Below, one piece after another: positions 16,917 through 25,433 of a stretch of DNA of 64,000 bases. Made by a program: the position numbers and the translations under genes. The notes beneath the pieces are model-generated. The model was given only the letters and a program-made list of their open reading frames with translations, was not told the origin of the DNA and ran no database searches. This DNA comes from Parabacteroides sp900760525 (GTDB lineage Bacteria > Bacteroidota > Bacteroidia > Bacteroidales > Tannerellaceae): the NCBI RefSeq assembly GCF_049860805.1, contig NZ_CP187555.1:3038001-3102000 (forward strand), in the 5' to 3' direction. Numbering within the stretch: the first letter of the stretch is position 1; every line of letters starts with the position of its first letter.

Positions 16917-18953
16917 TTATTTCACCGTCCAGGCCACCTTATCGCTTACATTGTTCTTCTTTTGGGTCGAACGAGCCTCTATCGTGTTCTCCCCCTCCTG
17001 CAAAGCGACACCTTTCCATTCAAATGTCGCATAGTCGTCCGGCTTTTGCTTGCCGATGCTCTTTCCGTTCACAAACAATTCGACTTCGGGCTGATTGGAG
17101 AAGATCATGATATCCGTTATAGCTAATGAGCGGTCGCGATGGCGGCGGTTCGTGATGTAAACGAACGGTTCGTCTTCATTCCAGTTCGCTTTATAGAAAT
17201 AGAATGCATCTTTCTTTACCTTACGGTCGAAAGTCACCAAACCTTTGTCGTTGATCCCGGGACGATCGCCTTCCACGCGATGAGCAGCACCGAAATCAAA
17301 CAGGTTCCAAATGAAAGAGCCCCAGACAAACGGACGTTCGGCCAATGCTTTCCAGTTTCCGATATGATAATAAGTCTGATAATTTTCGGGATGCCACCAA
17401 CCGGAAGCAATCCCCCGTTTTACCGAATCCTGCTGATGGTAGATGCTTGCTCCGGCTCCATATTCACTGATGGCGATTTTATATTCCGGATGCGCCTTAT
17501 GATTAGCATCCAACCATTTCCCCATATCGGACGGAGAACCGCCATACCAACCGAAATACTGGTTCCAGGCAATCACATCGGTTACCTTGCTGATATCATC
17601 ATCATACGAAAGGAAGCTGGCAGATGTAGTGAGGCGTGTCGGATCTTCCTTGTGTGCCAGATCGTTCAACTCCTCGATATATCCGGTCGGGTTGTCGCCA
17701 ATGGTTTTCAATTCATTAAACAATCCCCAAAAACAGATGGACGGATGATTATAATGCTGGCGAATCAGTTCTTTCAACTGCTCTTTCCCGTTCTCGCGGA
17801 AAGAAGCCTGGTTGATGTAGCCCCTATCCTGATATCCGCCCGGTCCGATCTGCGGGATTTCAGCCCAGGTAACAATACCGTACTTATCCATCAAGTCATA
17901 AAAATAAGTAGCTTGCGGATAATGGGCCAGACGAACGGCATTTGTTCCCATCTCGACCATAATAGCGGCATCTTCATCGTGATGCATCTTGTAAAGTGCA
18001 TTTCCTCTTTCGGCCCGGTCCTGGTGTCGGCATACTCCTTTCAGTTTCAGATGCTCGCCATTCAGGAAGAAACCTTCCTCCGCATCCACATGATAATAAC
18101 GCAGGCCCAACGGCTGTACGATCCGATCGATTATTTTGCCCTCGGAGAAAAGGGATATCTCGGCCTTATAGATGAACGGATCTTTGCGGCCATTCCATAA
18201 ATGAGGGTTCCGGATGGTCAAATCCATTCCGGTCGTTGCCCAATCATTAGCATCCACAGTCACCTTTATATCCTGCTGTTGTACGAGCTTATCGCCATCC
18301 CAGATCTTGACATCCACCTTTACAGGCTGAGCCGTCGCGCTTCCGTTAGAGACGAGCACTTTTGCCCTTACATCGGCTTGCTCTTTCGTTACTTTATTCT
18401 GGATCAGATAGACACCGGGAGAAGCATAATCGGTCAGCGAGATATTGACCGGATCCGTGATAATCAGATTTACGTCCCGGTAGATACCTCCATAGAAGTT
18501 AAAATCGCCGACCAACGGCATGACATCCTGCTGCAAGGCGTTGTTGACCTTCACCAATATCCGGTTGTCGGCATCATATTTCACTTTATCCGTAATCTCG
18601 AATACAAAGGCGCCATATCCCCCACGGTGTTCGCCGATATGGACATCATTGATGAAAACATTCGCGATTGTATTGGCTCCTTCAAAACGCAGAAAGAGGC
18701 GTTTGCCTTTCCATTCGGGTTTTACAAACAGCGTTTTGGTATAATTACCCATCCCGCGATAGTAATCCTGTTTACCGGAAAGGGCATCGCCACTGTTCCA
18801 GGTATGGGGCAGGTTCACCCGTTCCTCACTTTTAAACTGTACCTGATGGGAAAAACGGAACATCCAGTTCTCGTTCAACAGAATTTCCTTACGTGCAGCA
18901 AAGATCGATGTGCTGATAAAAAGGAGTACCAGACTCAAGATTGTGTGTTTCAT
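16917..18953 (-). CDS. GH2 glycoside hydrolase (beta-galactosidase/beta-glucuronidase type)
   Basis: 678 residues with a signal peptide ending at IFAA. Domains: N-terminal jelly-roll sugar-binding domain (LPHTWN, YRGMGNYTK), immunoglobulin-like domain, TIM barrel from about 290 with acid/base Glu414 in FWGLFNELK and nucleophile Glu497 in AISEYGAG, then a C-terminal beta domain (VELFVNGKSIG). It hydrolyses a terminal beta-linked sugar in the periplasm. A beta-glucuronidase or beta-galactosidase role would suit the lyase/GH88/sulfatase set, but specificity is unproven. It has its own promoter and an operator-like direct repeat upstream (18980-19044). Confidence 0.92.
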   Translation of the reverse strand: MKHTILSLVLLFISTSIFAARKEILLNENWMFRFSHQVQFKSEERVNLPHTWNSGDALSGKQDYYRGMGNYTKTLFVKPEWKGKRLFLRFEGANTIANVFINDVHIGEHRGGYGAFVFEITDKVKYDADNRILVKVNNALQQDVMPLVGDFNFYGGIYRDVNLIITDPVNISLTDYASPGVYLIQNKVTKEQADVRAKVLVSNGSATAQPVKVDVKIWDGDKLVQQQDIKVTVDANDWATTGMDLTIRNPHLWNGRKDPFIYKAEISLFSEGKIIDRIVQPLGLRYYHVDAEEGFFLNGEHLKLKGVCRHQDRAERGNALYKMHHDEDAAIMVEMGTNAVRLAHYPQATYFYDLMDKYGIVTWAEIPQIGPGGYQDRGYINQASFRENGKEQLKELIRQHYNHPSICFWGLFNELKTIGDNPTGYIEELNDLAHKEDPTRLTTSASFLSYDDDISKVTDVIAWNQYFGWYGGSPSDMGKWLDANHKAHPEYKIAISEYGAGASIYHQQDSVKRGIASGWWHPENYQTYYHIGNWKALAERPFVWGSFIWNLFDFGAAHRVEGDRPGINDKGLVTFDRKVKKDAFYFYKANWNEDEPFVYITNRRHRDRSLAITDIMIFSNQPEVELFVNGKSIGKQKPDDYATFEWKGVALQEGENTIEARSTQKKNNVSDKVAWTVK

Positions 18954-18979
18954 GTTTACAAAATTCTTAATTTACGGTT

Positions 18980-19044
18980 CAAAAGTAGGTGATTGGCGGC
19001 AGAGATACAGGCACAATTTGTCTAATTGGACGGATAGATTTGTC
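18980..19044 (-). promoter_or_regulatory. Promoter and candidate operator of the GH2 gene
   Basis: Minus-strand TACTTTTG (-7) is at 18980-18987. Upstream of it two direct copies of GACAAAT (minus strand; ATTTGTC at 19016-19022 and 19038-19044) are exactly 22 bp apart, so on one face of the helix. This fits a dimeric AraC/HTCS-type activator site. The inference that the HTCS at 1-1346 binds here is untested. Confidence 0.5.
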
Positions 19045-19066
19045 CGAGAGCGCCATTTTAAATAAA

Positions 19067-19096
19067 AAAACCAGCGAAGATGCCTCCGCTGGTTTT
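19067..19096 (-). terminator. Intrinsic terminator after the TonB-dependent receptor gene
   Basis: AAAACCAGCG (19067-19076) and CGCTGGTTTT (19087-19096) form a 10-bp stem; on the minus strand it is followed by a T run. Confidence 0.85.
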
Positions 19097-19127
19097 CAGT
19101 AACCGATATATTTCTAATAGGACAAGA

Positions 19128-21683
19128 TTACATCGTTTGTTCTCCACCGCCTGAATTGTTTTCTCCACCACCTTTGGAATCATCGTTGCTGATACCACGG
19201 CGAACCTTCTTGATCTGGCCTTTCATCGTACCGAAACGGTAAGATACGCTCAAACGGAATTCGCGGGCATGGCGCCAAGTGGTAGATACGTCGTGGAAAC
19301 CTTCACCTTTCGTAGTCGTCTCCATCTTCATCGTTTTCCAGAATGGGTTTTGTGCTCCAAGCGAAATAGACAGCTTCTTCTTCAGGAAATCCTTACTGAT
19401 ATTCAAACCTGCAAAGTAGAAAGGAGACATCTTGCTCTGCAACTGAATCCAGGGGCTGAAATAACCGCCATGCAGATTAATGCGGAAATCTTTCGGCAAC
19501 GTGAACTGTGAACCGGCGAACACACGTCCACTCCAGCCTTTGTTGCTCATGCCCAAATCGGAGGCCTTCATATCCGTATAATCCGCACCACCATTCATAT
19601 AAATACGGAACCAAGTTGTCGGAGACCAGTTTCCATACAGGAAAATACCGACCTGTTGCTTTTTACCGATATTATCGTATGTATTCCACAAAGCTCCATT
19701 ATATTGGGAACGGGGATCGGTCAATGGGAAATCGGCCGTCGTCGTATAACGTTCGATCGCATTATTGACAAACGTATAACTTAAACTGGCATTAATACTG
19801 AACTTCTGAGTGAACTTACTGAAGTTCAAGTTCACATTATTACTCTTTTCCGAATCCAGATTCGGATTACCCTGCGAGATATTCTGCGGGTTCACGTCAT
19901 TGATATATGGATTCAAGAACCAAATACCCGGACGCTGAATACGCATATTATATCCTAACCGGATTTGGGAAGACATATCCATCTGATAAGTAAGCGTCGC
20001 ATTCGGAACCACATCGAAATAGTCTGTACTGAAATTCAAATTCGGCTTACGGGCAAAAGACGCTTTCAAGCTTGTTCCTTCAGCACGCACACCTGCTTTG
20101 ATACCGAACTTATTCAATCGTATCAGATATCCTAAATAAGCAGAATAAATATGTTGCGTATGTTTAAACTGACTGTTGTCTCTCGAGCGATCTTCCCAGA
20201 TCTTGGTAGAATCGTTATAAATCTGTTCCAGCGTATTACTCTTATTTTGCCTGTTGATATATTTTACACCAACTTCCAATGTTTGTTTCTCGAACAAAGG
20301 CGTTGTATAATCGACCTGCCCGGTGTGTTCTACGGTAGAAGCATCATTGATATTCCATTTCGGATATTCTCCAGACAAATAGTAATAACCTTCTTTCACA
20401 TCGACCTCCGTATGTCCTTCATTGTCATTCGGAGACTGGCTAAAGCGGTAAGACAACGTCAGCAATTCATCTTTCTTGCTGGTCGAATGCTGGAAATCGA
20501 CATTAACATCCGTAGAACCGAACGTGCCCTGCGAAACAGAGTTACGGTTATACCTGTAGACAGGATCGAAAGAACGCAAACGGTTTTCCAGCCCTCCCAA
20601 CGGGTTCAAAACAGCATCCAATTCGGAATAGCTCTTGTTCTTTCCTCTGAAAAGGTTCACCCCGACACTCAACAAATTCAGCGTGTCGATCTCGTAGCTA
20701 CCTTCCAAATACCCGTATTGGAACGGGCCTTTATTCTTACTACGTCCTTTTTCCTCCAACTGGGTGGGATTGCCATCTGCCAACATATCGGCATCCGTAA
20801 AACGTTCACTATATGAATCGTTCCATGGCGAATTACGATTGTTATATCCATAATTGGCAGTAAGCCCCAACTTACCTGCTTTCAGCGAAACATACGCGCC
20901 GCCACCAAAGCTCCCCAACGTACTGGCATTGGCACGAACCGTACCCGTATATCCCTGCAGTGCATTCTTGGTTGTAATGATATTGATAATACCGCCAACC
21001 CCTTCCGCATCATATTTAGATCCCGGATCGGTAATGACCTCGATGTTCTTGATCGAACTTGCCGGCATACTTTTCAGCACATCGGAAGCATTGTCACCGC
21101 TCAGCAGGTTTGAGGGCTTGCCATTCATGTAAATTTTGTAATTGGAAGATCCTTTCAACTGGATTTTATCTTCGCCATCCACTGTGACCATCGGAACTTT
21201 ACGGAACATTTCCAATGCATTGCTGGTTTTAGCTTCCGGGTCGTCTTCCAGGCTGTAAGTCAATTTATCGACCTCAACCTTGACCAATGGCTTTTGGGCT
21301 GTTACGGTAACTTCTTTCAGTTGCTGCGTATCGTCATTCATAAACAGCTTACCGAAATTCACGACTTTCTTGTTTTCCGACAATGTAAATGCTTTTTTGG
21401 CGGGGATTTTCCCTAACGATTCCATCGTCATGATATACTTACCCGGTTTGTTCATCGTTGCCGAAAACTTACCATCATCATCACAAGCCAACAATTTCAC
21501 AGGATTCTGTGGCGCGGAAGCCAAAGCTATCCTCAATGTGGCATAAGGTACTGACTCGTTAGATAACGAGTCGACTACTTGTCCTTTAATCGTAAAGGCG
21601 GTAGCTGATCCACTTCCGGTTTGCGCAAACACTGACGCAGACACGAATAGTATCAGCATTAAGTAGAGTAGTTTTTCTTTCAT
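19128..21683 (-). CDS. TonB-dependent receptor with peptidase-regulatory-like domain and outer-membrane beta-barrel
   Basis: 851 residues: signal peptide to VFAQ, a carboxypeptidase-regulatory-like domain (about 30-110, IKGQVVDSLSNESVPYATL), the TonB-box-like QLKEVTVTAQKP, a plug domain (NYKIYMNGKPSNLLSG, GVGGIINIITTK) and an OMP_b-brl_3 type barrel rich in Asn/Tyr. It belongs to the non-SusC group of Bacteroidales receptors; there is no susD beside it. Such proteins import a siderophore, metal complex, peptide or small glycan, and the ligand cannot be told. The C-terminal tail after the last strand is long, Gly/Asn-rich and lacks the usual terminal Phe, ending GGGEQTM. Confidence 0.9.
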   Translation of the reverse strand: MKEKLLYLMLILFVSASVFAQTGSGSATAFTIKGQVVDSLSNESVPYATLRIALASAPQNPVKLLACDDDGKFSATMNKPGKYIMTMESLGKIPAKKAFTLSENKKVVNFGKLFMNDDTQQLKEVTVTAQKPLVKVEVDKLTYSLEDDPEAKTSNALEMFRKVPMVTVDGEDKIQLKGSSNYKIYMNGKPSNLLSGDNASDVLKSMPASSIKNIEVITDPGSKYDAEGVGGIINIITTKNALQGYTGTVRANASTLGSFGGGAYVSLKAGKLGLTANYGYNNRNSPWNDSYSERFTDADMLADGNPTQLEEKGRSKNKGPFQYGYLEGSYEIDTLNLLSVGVNLFRGKNKSYSELDAVLNPLGGLENRLRSFDPVYRYNRNSVSQGTFGSTDVNVDFQHSTSKKDELLTLSYRFSQSPNDNEGHTEVDVKEGYYYLSGEYPKWNINDASTVEHTGQVDYTTPLFEKQTLEVGVKYINRQNKSNTLEQIYNDSTKIWEDRSRDNSQFKHTQHIYSAYLGYLIRLNKFGIKAGVRAEGTSLKASFARKPNLNFSTDYFDVVPNATLTYQMDMSSQIRLGYNMRIQRPGIWFLNPYINDVNPQNISQGNPNLDSEKSNNVNLNFSKFTQKFSINASLSYTFVNNAIERYTTTADFPLTDPRSQYNGALWNTYDNIGKKQQVGIFLYGNWSPTTWFRIYMNGGADYTDMKASDLGMSNKGWSGRVFAGSQFTLPKDFRINLHGGYFSPWIQLQSKMSPFYFAGLNISKDFLKKKLSISLGAQNPFWKTMKMETTTKGEGFHDVSTTWRHAREFRLSVSYRFGTMKGQIKKVRRGISNDDSKGGGENNSGGGEQTM

Positions 21684-21734
21684 TAAATTTGAGAATTTAG
21701 ATATTATCGATTATACATTCACATAAAACAGTTG

Positions 21735-21742
21735 CAAATGTA
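21735..21742 (-). promoter_or_regulatory. -7 box of the TonB-dependent receptor gene
   Basis: TACATTTG on the minus strand, 51 bp before the ATG at 21683. Confidence 0.5.
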
Positions 21743-21827
21743 ACTTTATCTACGAAGCATTCGTATATTTACGATTTAAAGAATTGTAAAAGTTGTATTT
21801 TGGTGTTCGATTTATACAGATTTCACT

Positions 21828-21835
21828 TATTTTTG
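21828..21835 (+). promoter_or_regulatory. -7 box of the nitroreductase gene
   Basis: TATTTTTG on the plus strand, with the chosen ATG 29 bp downstream. It argues against an earlier in-frame ATG at 21793, which lies upstream of this box. Confidence 0.55.
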
Positions 21836-21864
21836 TAGAAACCATTCGTAAAAAGAACAAGTTT

Positions 21865-22500
21865 ATGAGAAGATTATCATTCATTTTTACAGCATTATTG
21901 CTAATTGTCACTATGCATGCACAAGATCTGAAAACAGTCAAATTAAACTCTCCTGATAAAAGCAGGGGTAGTTCCGTCATGAAAGCGCTATCCGATCGCC
22001 ACTCCGACCGGGAATATGCGGATAAAGAACTCAGTCTACAGGATCTGTCGGATTTGTTGTGGGCTGCAAACGGCATCAACCGCCCGGATGGGAAACGCAC
22101 TGCCCCCTCCGCTCTGAACAAGCAAGACATCGATATTTATGTCATCATGAAAGAAGGTGCTTATCTGTATGATGCCAAAGCAAACAGCCTTCAGCCAATA
22201 GCTAAAGGAGATCATCGCGCCGCCGTTGCCGGGAGTCAGGACTTTGTGAAATCGGCGCCGGTCAGCCTCGTGCTCGTTTCCGATCTTTCACGCTTCGGAA
22301 ACATTGCTGACCATACCAAACTGATGGCCGCAGTCGATGCCGGTATCGTTTGCCAAAACATCAATATTTTCTGTGCTGCCACCGGTCTGGCAACTGTTCC
22401 CCGTGCCACTATGGATCAAGCTGCTTTAAAGCGAATTTTGAAATTAACAGATAACCAGTTACCGATCATGAATAATCCGGTAGGATATCCCCTAAAGTAG
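21865..22500 (+). CDS. SagB-type/nitroreductase-family flavoprotein, secreted
   Basis: 211 residues from the ATG at 21865; the frame is open to 21793 but this start gives a clean signal peptide (LLLIVTMHAQ) and lies after the promoter. The nitroreductase fold is indicated by MKALSDRHSDREYADKELSLQDLSDLLWAANGINRPDGKRTAPSA, where RxSxR-type residues bind FMN, and by the C-terminal AATGLATVPRATMD. Members of the SagB/ThcOx branch oxidise or reduce small substrates with FMN. No azoline-peptide partner is nearby, so a toxin-maturation role is not supported. It is read rightward and ends 58 bp before the second inverted-repeat segment. Confidence 0.82.
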   Translation: MRRLSFIFTALLLIVTMHAQDLKTVKLNSPDKSRGSSVMKALSDRHSDREYADKELSLQDLSDLLWAANGINRPDGKRTAPSALNKQDIDIYVIMKEGAYLYDAKANSLQPIAKGDHRAAVAGSQDFVKSAPVSLVLVSDLSRFGNIADHTKLMAAVDAGIVCQNINIFCAATGLATVPRATMDQAALKRILKLTDNQLPIMNNPVGYPLK

Positions 22501-22557
22501 ATATACACATCAAGCATATTTGCCTGTAATACAATATAACAATTACAATAAAAGCCA

Positions 22558-22800
22558 TAGTCCTAAGAGAACTATGGCCTTCAAAATTATAAATTTATTT
22601 CTGAATTGTTGAAATATGTTGTAAAGAATTAGTTTTATTGCGTTTTTCAGCTACTTTAGGCTTAAAAATCACACTTGACATAAAGAAAGAGTCAGTAAAC
22701 AAAAATTATCTCTAAAAACACAATATCCTGAATCATAAAGATATAGTTTTTCTCTTCCCTATGCTGATGAAAAAATATGGCCATAGTTCTCTTAGGACTA
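22558..22800. promoter_or_regulatory. Candidate invertible promoter segment upstream of the ECF sigma gene
   Basis: A 22-bp perfect inverted repeat: 22779-22800 (GGCCATAGTTCTC then TTAGGACTA) and its reverse complement at 22558-22579. Each is itself a near-palindrome of the AGTTC-N5-GAACT kind with one substitution (AGTTC-N5-GGACT). The enclosed 199 bp contain a -7 box, TAATTTTG, on the minus strand (22582-22589), next to the left repeat and pointing away from the sigma gene. As assembled the promoter is therefore OFF for the downstream genes; inversion would aim it at them. No open reading frame lies in it. Confidence 0.7.
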
Positions 22801-22822
22801 AATCCCATTCGAACAGCACATC

Positions 22823-23395
22823 ATGGATGAGAAAACGGACATAAAAAGATTCAACAATATATTCGTTACCCATCGGGAACGATACATTCGATTCGCCTAT
22901 TCTTATACATACAACCAAGAAGCTGCAGAAGATCTGGTAACGGAAAGCCTGATGTACTATTGGGAAAACCGTAAACGGTTACAGGATGTCAAAGACATAC
23001 CTTTATATATATTAGTCACCCTAAAAAACAAATGCCTGGATTATCTTCAACGTGAACGCACATGGAATAATATCGCAGAAAACTTACTCTCCAACAAAGA
23101 GTGGGAATTGCAAATGCGCATTTCCAGTTTGAAAGCATGCGAGCCGGAGACACTGTTCAGTAATGAAGTACAGGAACTTATCAACCGGGCTTTGGCCAAA
23201 TTGCCGGAAAAGTCCAGCCACATTTTTATCATGAGCCGATACGAGGGGAAAAATTATCAAACAATTGCCGAGGAAACCAACCTCTCGGTAAAAAGTGTCG
23301 AGTTCCATATCAGCAAAGCACTGAACATATTGCGTAAAGAATTAAAAGACTATCTCCCCTGCCTGTTATTCGTATTGGATTTCTTTTATCAATAG
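22823..23395 (+). CDS. ECF-type RNA polymerase sigma-70 factor
   Basis: 190 residues. Region 2 is at about 10-75 (YIRFAYSYTYNQEAAEDLVTESLMYYWENR) and region 4 at about 120-175 (LAKLPEKSSHIFIMSRYEGKNYQTIAEETNLSVKSVEFHISKAL). The C-terminal end is hydrophobic, as in many Bacteroidales RpoE-like PUL sigma factors. It directs transcription of its own locus and the susC/susD pair when the FecR partner relays ligand occupancy of the STN-bearing SusC. The start lies 23 bp after the right inverted repeat. The fecR-like gene is over 1 kb away, which is unusual. Confidence 0.93.
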   Translation: MDEKTDIKRFNNIFVTHRERYIRFAYSYTYNQEAAEDLVTESLMYYWENRKRLQDVKDIPLYILVTLKNKCLDYLQRERTWNNIAENLLSNKEWELQMRISSLKACEPETLFSNEVQELINRALAKLPEKSSHIFIMSRYEGKNYQTIAEETNLSVKSVEFHISKALNILRKELKDYLPCLLFVLDFFYQ

Positions 23396-23534
23396 GCAGG
23401 TAAACAATCATGATTCATAGTATCTGCCAAGAAGTGAACCTGTCTTTTTGATATGTTAAATCATACAGGAACCTCTCCTAAAAGGCGAATATTCATATCT
23501 ATTTATTACTCAGCATTTTATATTATCACAAGTT

Positions 23535-23630
23535 TCTTAAAAAATATTACCCGCAAGGGTAATTTGAAATAGATGGGGTAGAAAAACGAATTTCATGCAC
23601 TACTGTTTCGATTTGGACCAACGGGTATTT
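23535..23630. repeat. Dispersed repeat R3, copy 1 (inverted relative to copy 2)
   Basis: 96 bp matching the reverse complement of 62990-63085 with roughly seven differences. It contains the hairpin ATTACCCGCAAGGGTAAT (7-bp stem, GCAA loop) at one end and TTTGGACCAACGGGTATTT at the other. Confidence 0.75.
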
Positions 23631-23932
23631 TAGTGAATCGTACAATAAGTAAGAGATGACAATAAGATTCGTATTGAGGAAATAATGAACCTTTTGGGCA
23701 ATGTGCCAATAGACCAATGGAAGAAAATGTGAACCTATTAAATGATTCACATCTGGCAATATTTGAATTCTTCTTTTTCCATTAAGACGGGAAATATATC
23801 ACGACTCAATTTGTTGCATATATAGGTCATTTACCTTCAATTTGGTCTTTTTCAGACGTTTTTTCTGACACGCATATTCCTGTATTTATGTTTTTCAGCC
23901 TAAAGCCCACTTGTTTTTGTGCCCTTTCCGGA

Positions 23933-24042
23933 AAATCATCTAAATGATTTTTCAAATGATCTCAATGATTTTCCAAAATCATTAGGATGTTTCAGGCAAA
24001 TCATCGGGATGAATTTGGGAAATGATCTAAATGATTTTGTCG
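23933..24042. repeat. Palindrome array with 22-bp period, five units
   Basis: Units start at 23933, 23955, 23977, 23999 and 24021, exactly 22 bp apart. The first reads AAATCATCTAAATGATTT, a 7-4-7 stem-loop; the others keep AATSATn4ATGAtTT with changes, followed by a 4-bp linker such as TTCA or TCCA. The units differ enough to exclude very recent duplication, while the spacing has not moved by one base. Confidence 0.8.
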
Positions 24043-24453
24043 GGCGGACTGAAACAAAGGGAAAAAAGGTTGTAAAAAGGCTCAAAAAAGGCCTTTGAAA
24101 ACTATTTTAACACCTCACAGGCCCTATAAGGAAGACCTTCGGCGATTGACGTTTTAACAGAAATCCGCCCTTTCTACCGACACGCCCATTTATTCTTCTG
24201 CACCACTCCGGCTTTCCGACGACAAAAAAATAACTTTCCAGTGCTCCTGCGAACAAAATGGCAATTACAAACCCCGTTTCCTTGTCCTCTATGCATCCGT
24301 TTAGACGAATGAACACATACAGACGAATCAGAGGATAGCTAATTTAGCATTTTGTAAAAACCATGTTAGCCCATGTAATCCGTACCTAAAAAAATTCATT
24401 TTCCCTTTAGGGTATTTTCCTTCCCGTTCGCCCTTAATATAGAAACGGAAAAA

Positions 24454-25380
24454 ATGGAACAGAAACTACTACATAAAATGTTTAGCGGAGAGGCAACGGA
24501 CAAAGAATTGACTCAGATCCGCCAATGGGTGAATACCGATAATGCAAACAAAAAGGCTTTCTACCATGAACGCGCTTTGTTTGACGCACTCCAATTAAAT
24601 GCTTTTCAAAAGGGGAACCATATTCGCAAACCTTCCGTATCACTCTGGAAATGGGTGGGTAGCGTTGCTGCTGCCGTTATCACCCTGTTCCTATTATATA
24701 ATATTCCTGTATTCATGAAAAAGGATGTTCAGCAAGAAATAGCCCTTAACACCATTAAAGTACCTGCCGGACAACGGGTTGAGGTGACATTGGCAGACGG
24801 GACCCACATCTGGTTGAATGCCCGGTCGGAGTTTTCCTATCCGGTTTCATTTAATGGAGACAAGCGGGAAGTTTATCTGAAAGGAGAAGCCTTTTTCGAA
24901 GTAGCCAAAAATAAAGACAGAAAATTCATTGTCAACACCGGACGTTGCGAAGTTGAAGTTTTAGGGACACAATTTAATGTAGAAGCCTATGACGAAAATG
25001 AATTTTCTACAGCCCTTATACGAGGAAGCGTAAAAGTCACCGACAAATCGCAACCAAACGAGTCAGTTGTGTTAGAACCCAATAATGCCGTCAGCCTCTA
25101 CAACGGGAAATTGACGGTCACTCCCATCACCGACTTCAATCCATACAGTTGGAAAGAGGGACTTATCACATTTAAGGATATCAATTTCAAGGATTTGATG
25201 AAGAAGCTCGAGAAAAATTTCGGTATCCGGATAATTGTCGACAATCATACGCTCGATAATTACGCATGCAGTGGAAAGTTCCGTACCTCCGACGGGATTG
25301 AACAGGTGCTGAGGGCTTTACAACAAGACGCCCACTTCACCTTCGAGCGAGAGAGCGGAACTGAAATTCGTATTCAATAA
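24454..25380 (+). CDS. FecR-family anti-sigma factor
   Basis: 308 residues. A cytoplasmic N-terminal part (about 1-60) binds the sigma factor; a single membrane segment follows near 66-87 (GSVAAAVITLFLLYNIPVFM); then the periplasmic FecR domain (PAGQRVEVTLADGTHIWLNARSE) and the C-terminal DUF4974 domain (FKDLMKKLEKNFGIRIIVDN), which contacts the STN domain of SusC. It holds the ECF sigma inactive until the SusC partner binds its ligand. The gene lies 53 bp before the susC start, so fecR-susC are probably co-transcribed. Confidence 0.94.
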   Translation: MEQKLLHKMFSGEATDKELTQIRQWVNTDNANKKAFYHERALFDALQLNAFQKGNHIRKPSVSLWKWVGSVAAAVITLFLLYNIPVFMKKDVQQEIALNTIKVPAGQRVEVTLADGTHIWLNARSEFSYPVSFNGDKREVYLKGEAFFEVAKNKDRKFIVNTGRCEVEVLGTQFNVEAYDENEFSTALIRGSVKVTDKSQPNESVVLEPNNAVSLYNGKLTVTPITDFNPYSWKEGLITFKDINFKDLMKKLEKNFGIRIIVDNHTLDNYACSGKFRTSDGIEQVLRALQQDAHFTFERESGTEIRIQ

Positions 25381-25433
25381 ACAATTAAATATATAGCCTA
25401 TGAAGAGGAGATAATTAGAATGAAGGACAAACT

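Larger units (their letters stand above)
23396..24453. other. 1.06-kb non-coding spacer between sigma and anti-sigma genes
   Basis: Holds repeat R3 copy 1 (23535-23630) and a 22-bp palindrome array (23933-24042). The rest is AT-rich upstream, then a moderately GC-rich stretch around 24107-24316 with a 69-codon minus-strand reading frame that resembles nothing I know. The last 130 bp presumably include the fecR promoter, but no clear TAnnTTTG is present, as expected if the ECF sigma reads it. Confidence 0.6.

Noticed and set aside
17139..18992. Two long plus-strand frames opposite the GH2 gene
   Set aside because: Shadows of the GH2 reading frame; no signal, domain or promoter.
21865..22500. 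SagB-like gene as part of an azoline-peptide cluster
   Set aside because: No cyclodehydratase, precursor peptide or transporter is nearby, so only the nitroreductase fold is claimed.
24107..24316. A 69-codon minus-strand frame in the sigma/anti-sigma spacer
   Set aside because: No start context, promoter or recognisable domain; could be a decayed piece but cannot be supported.
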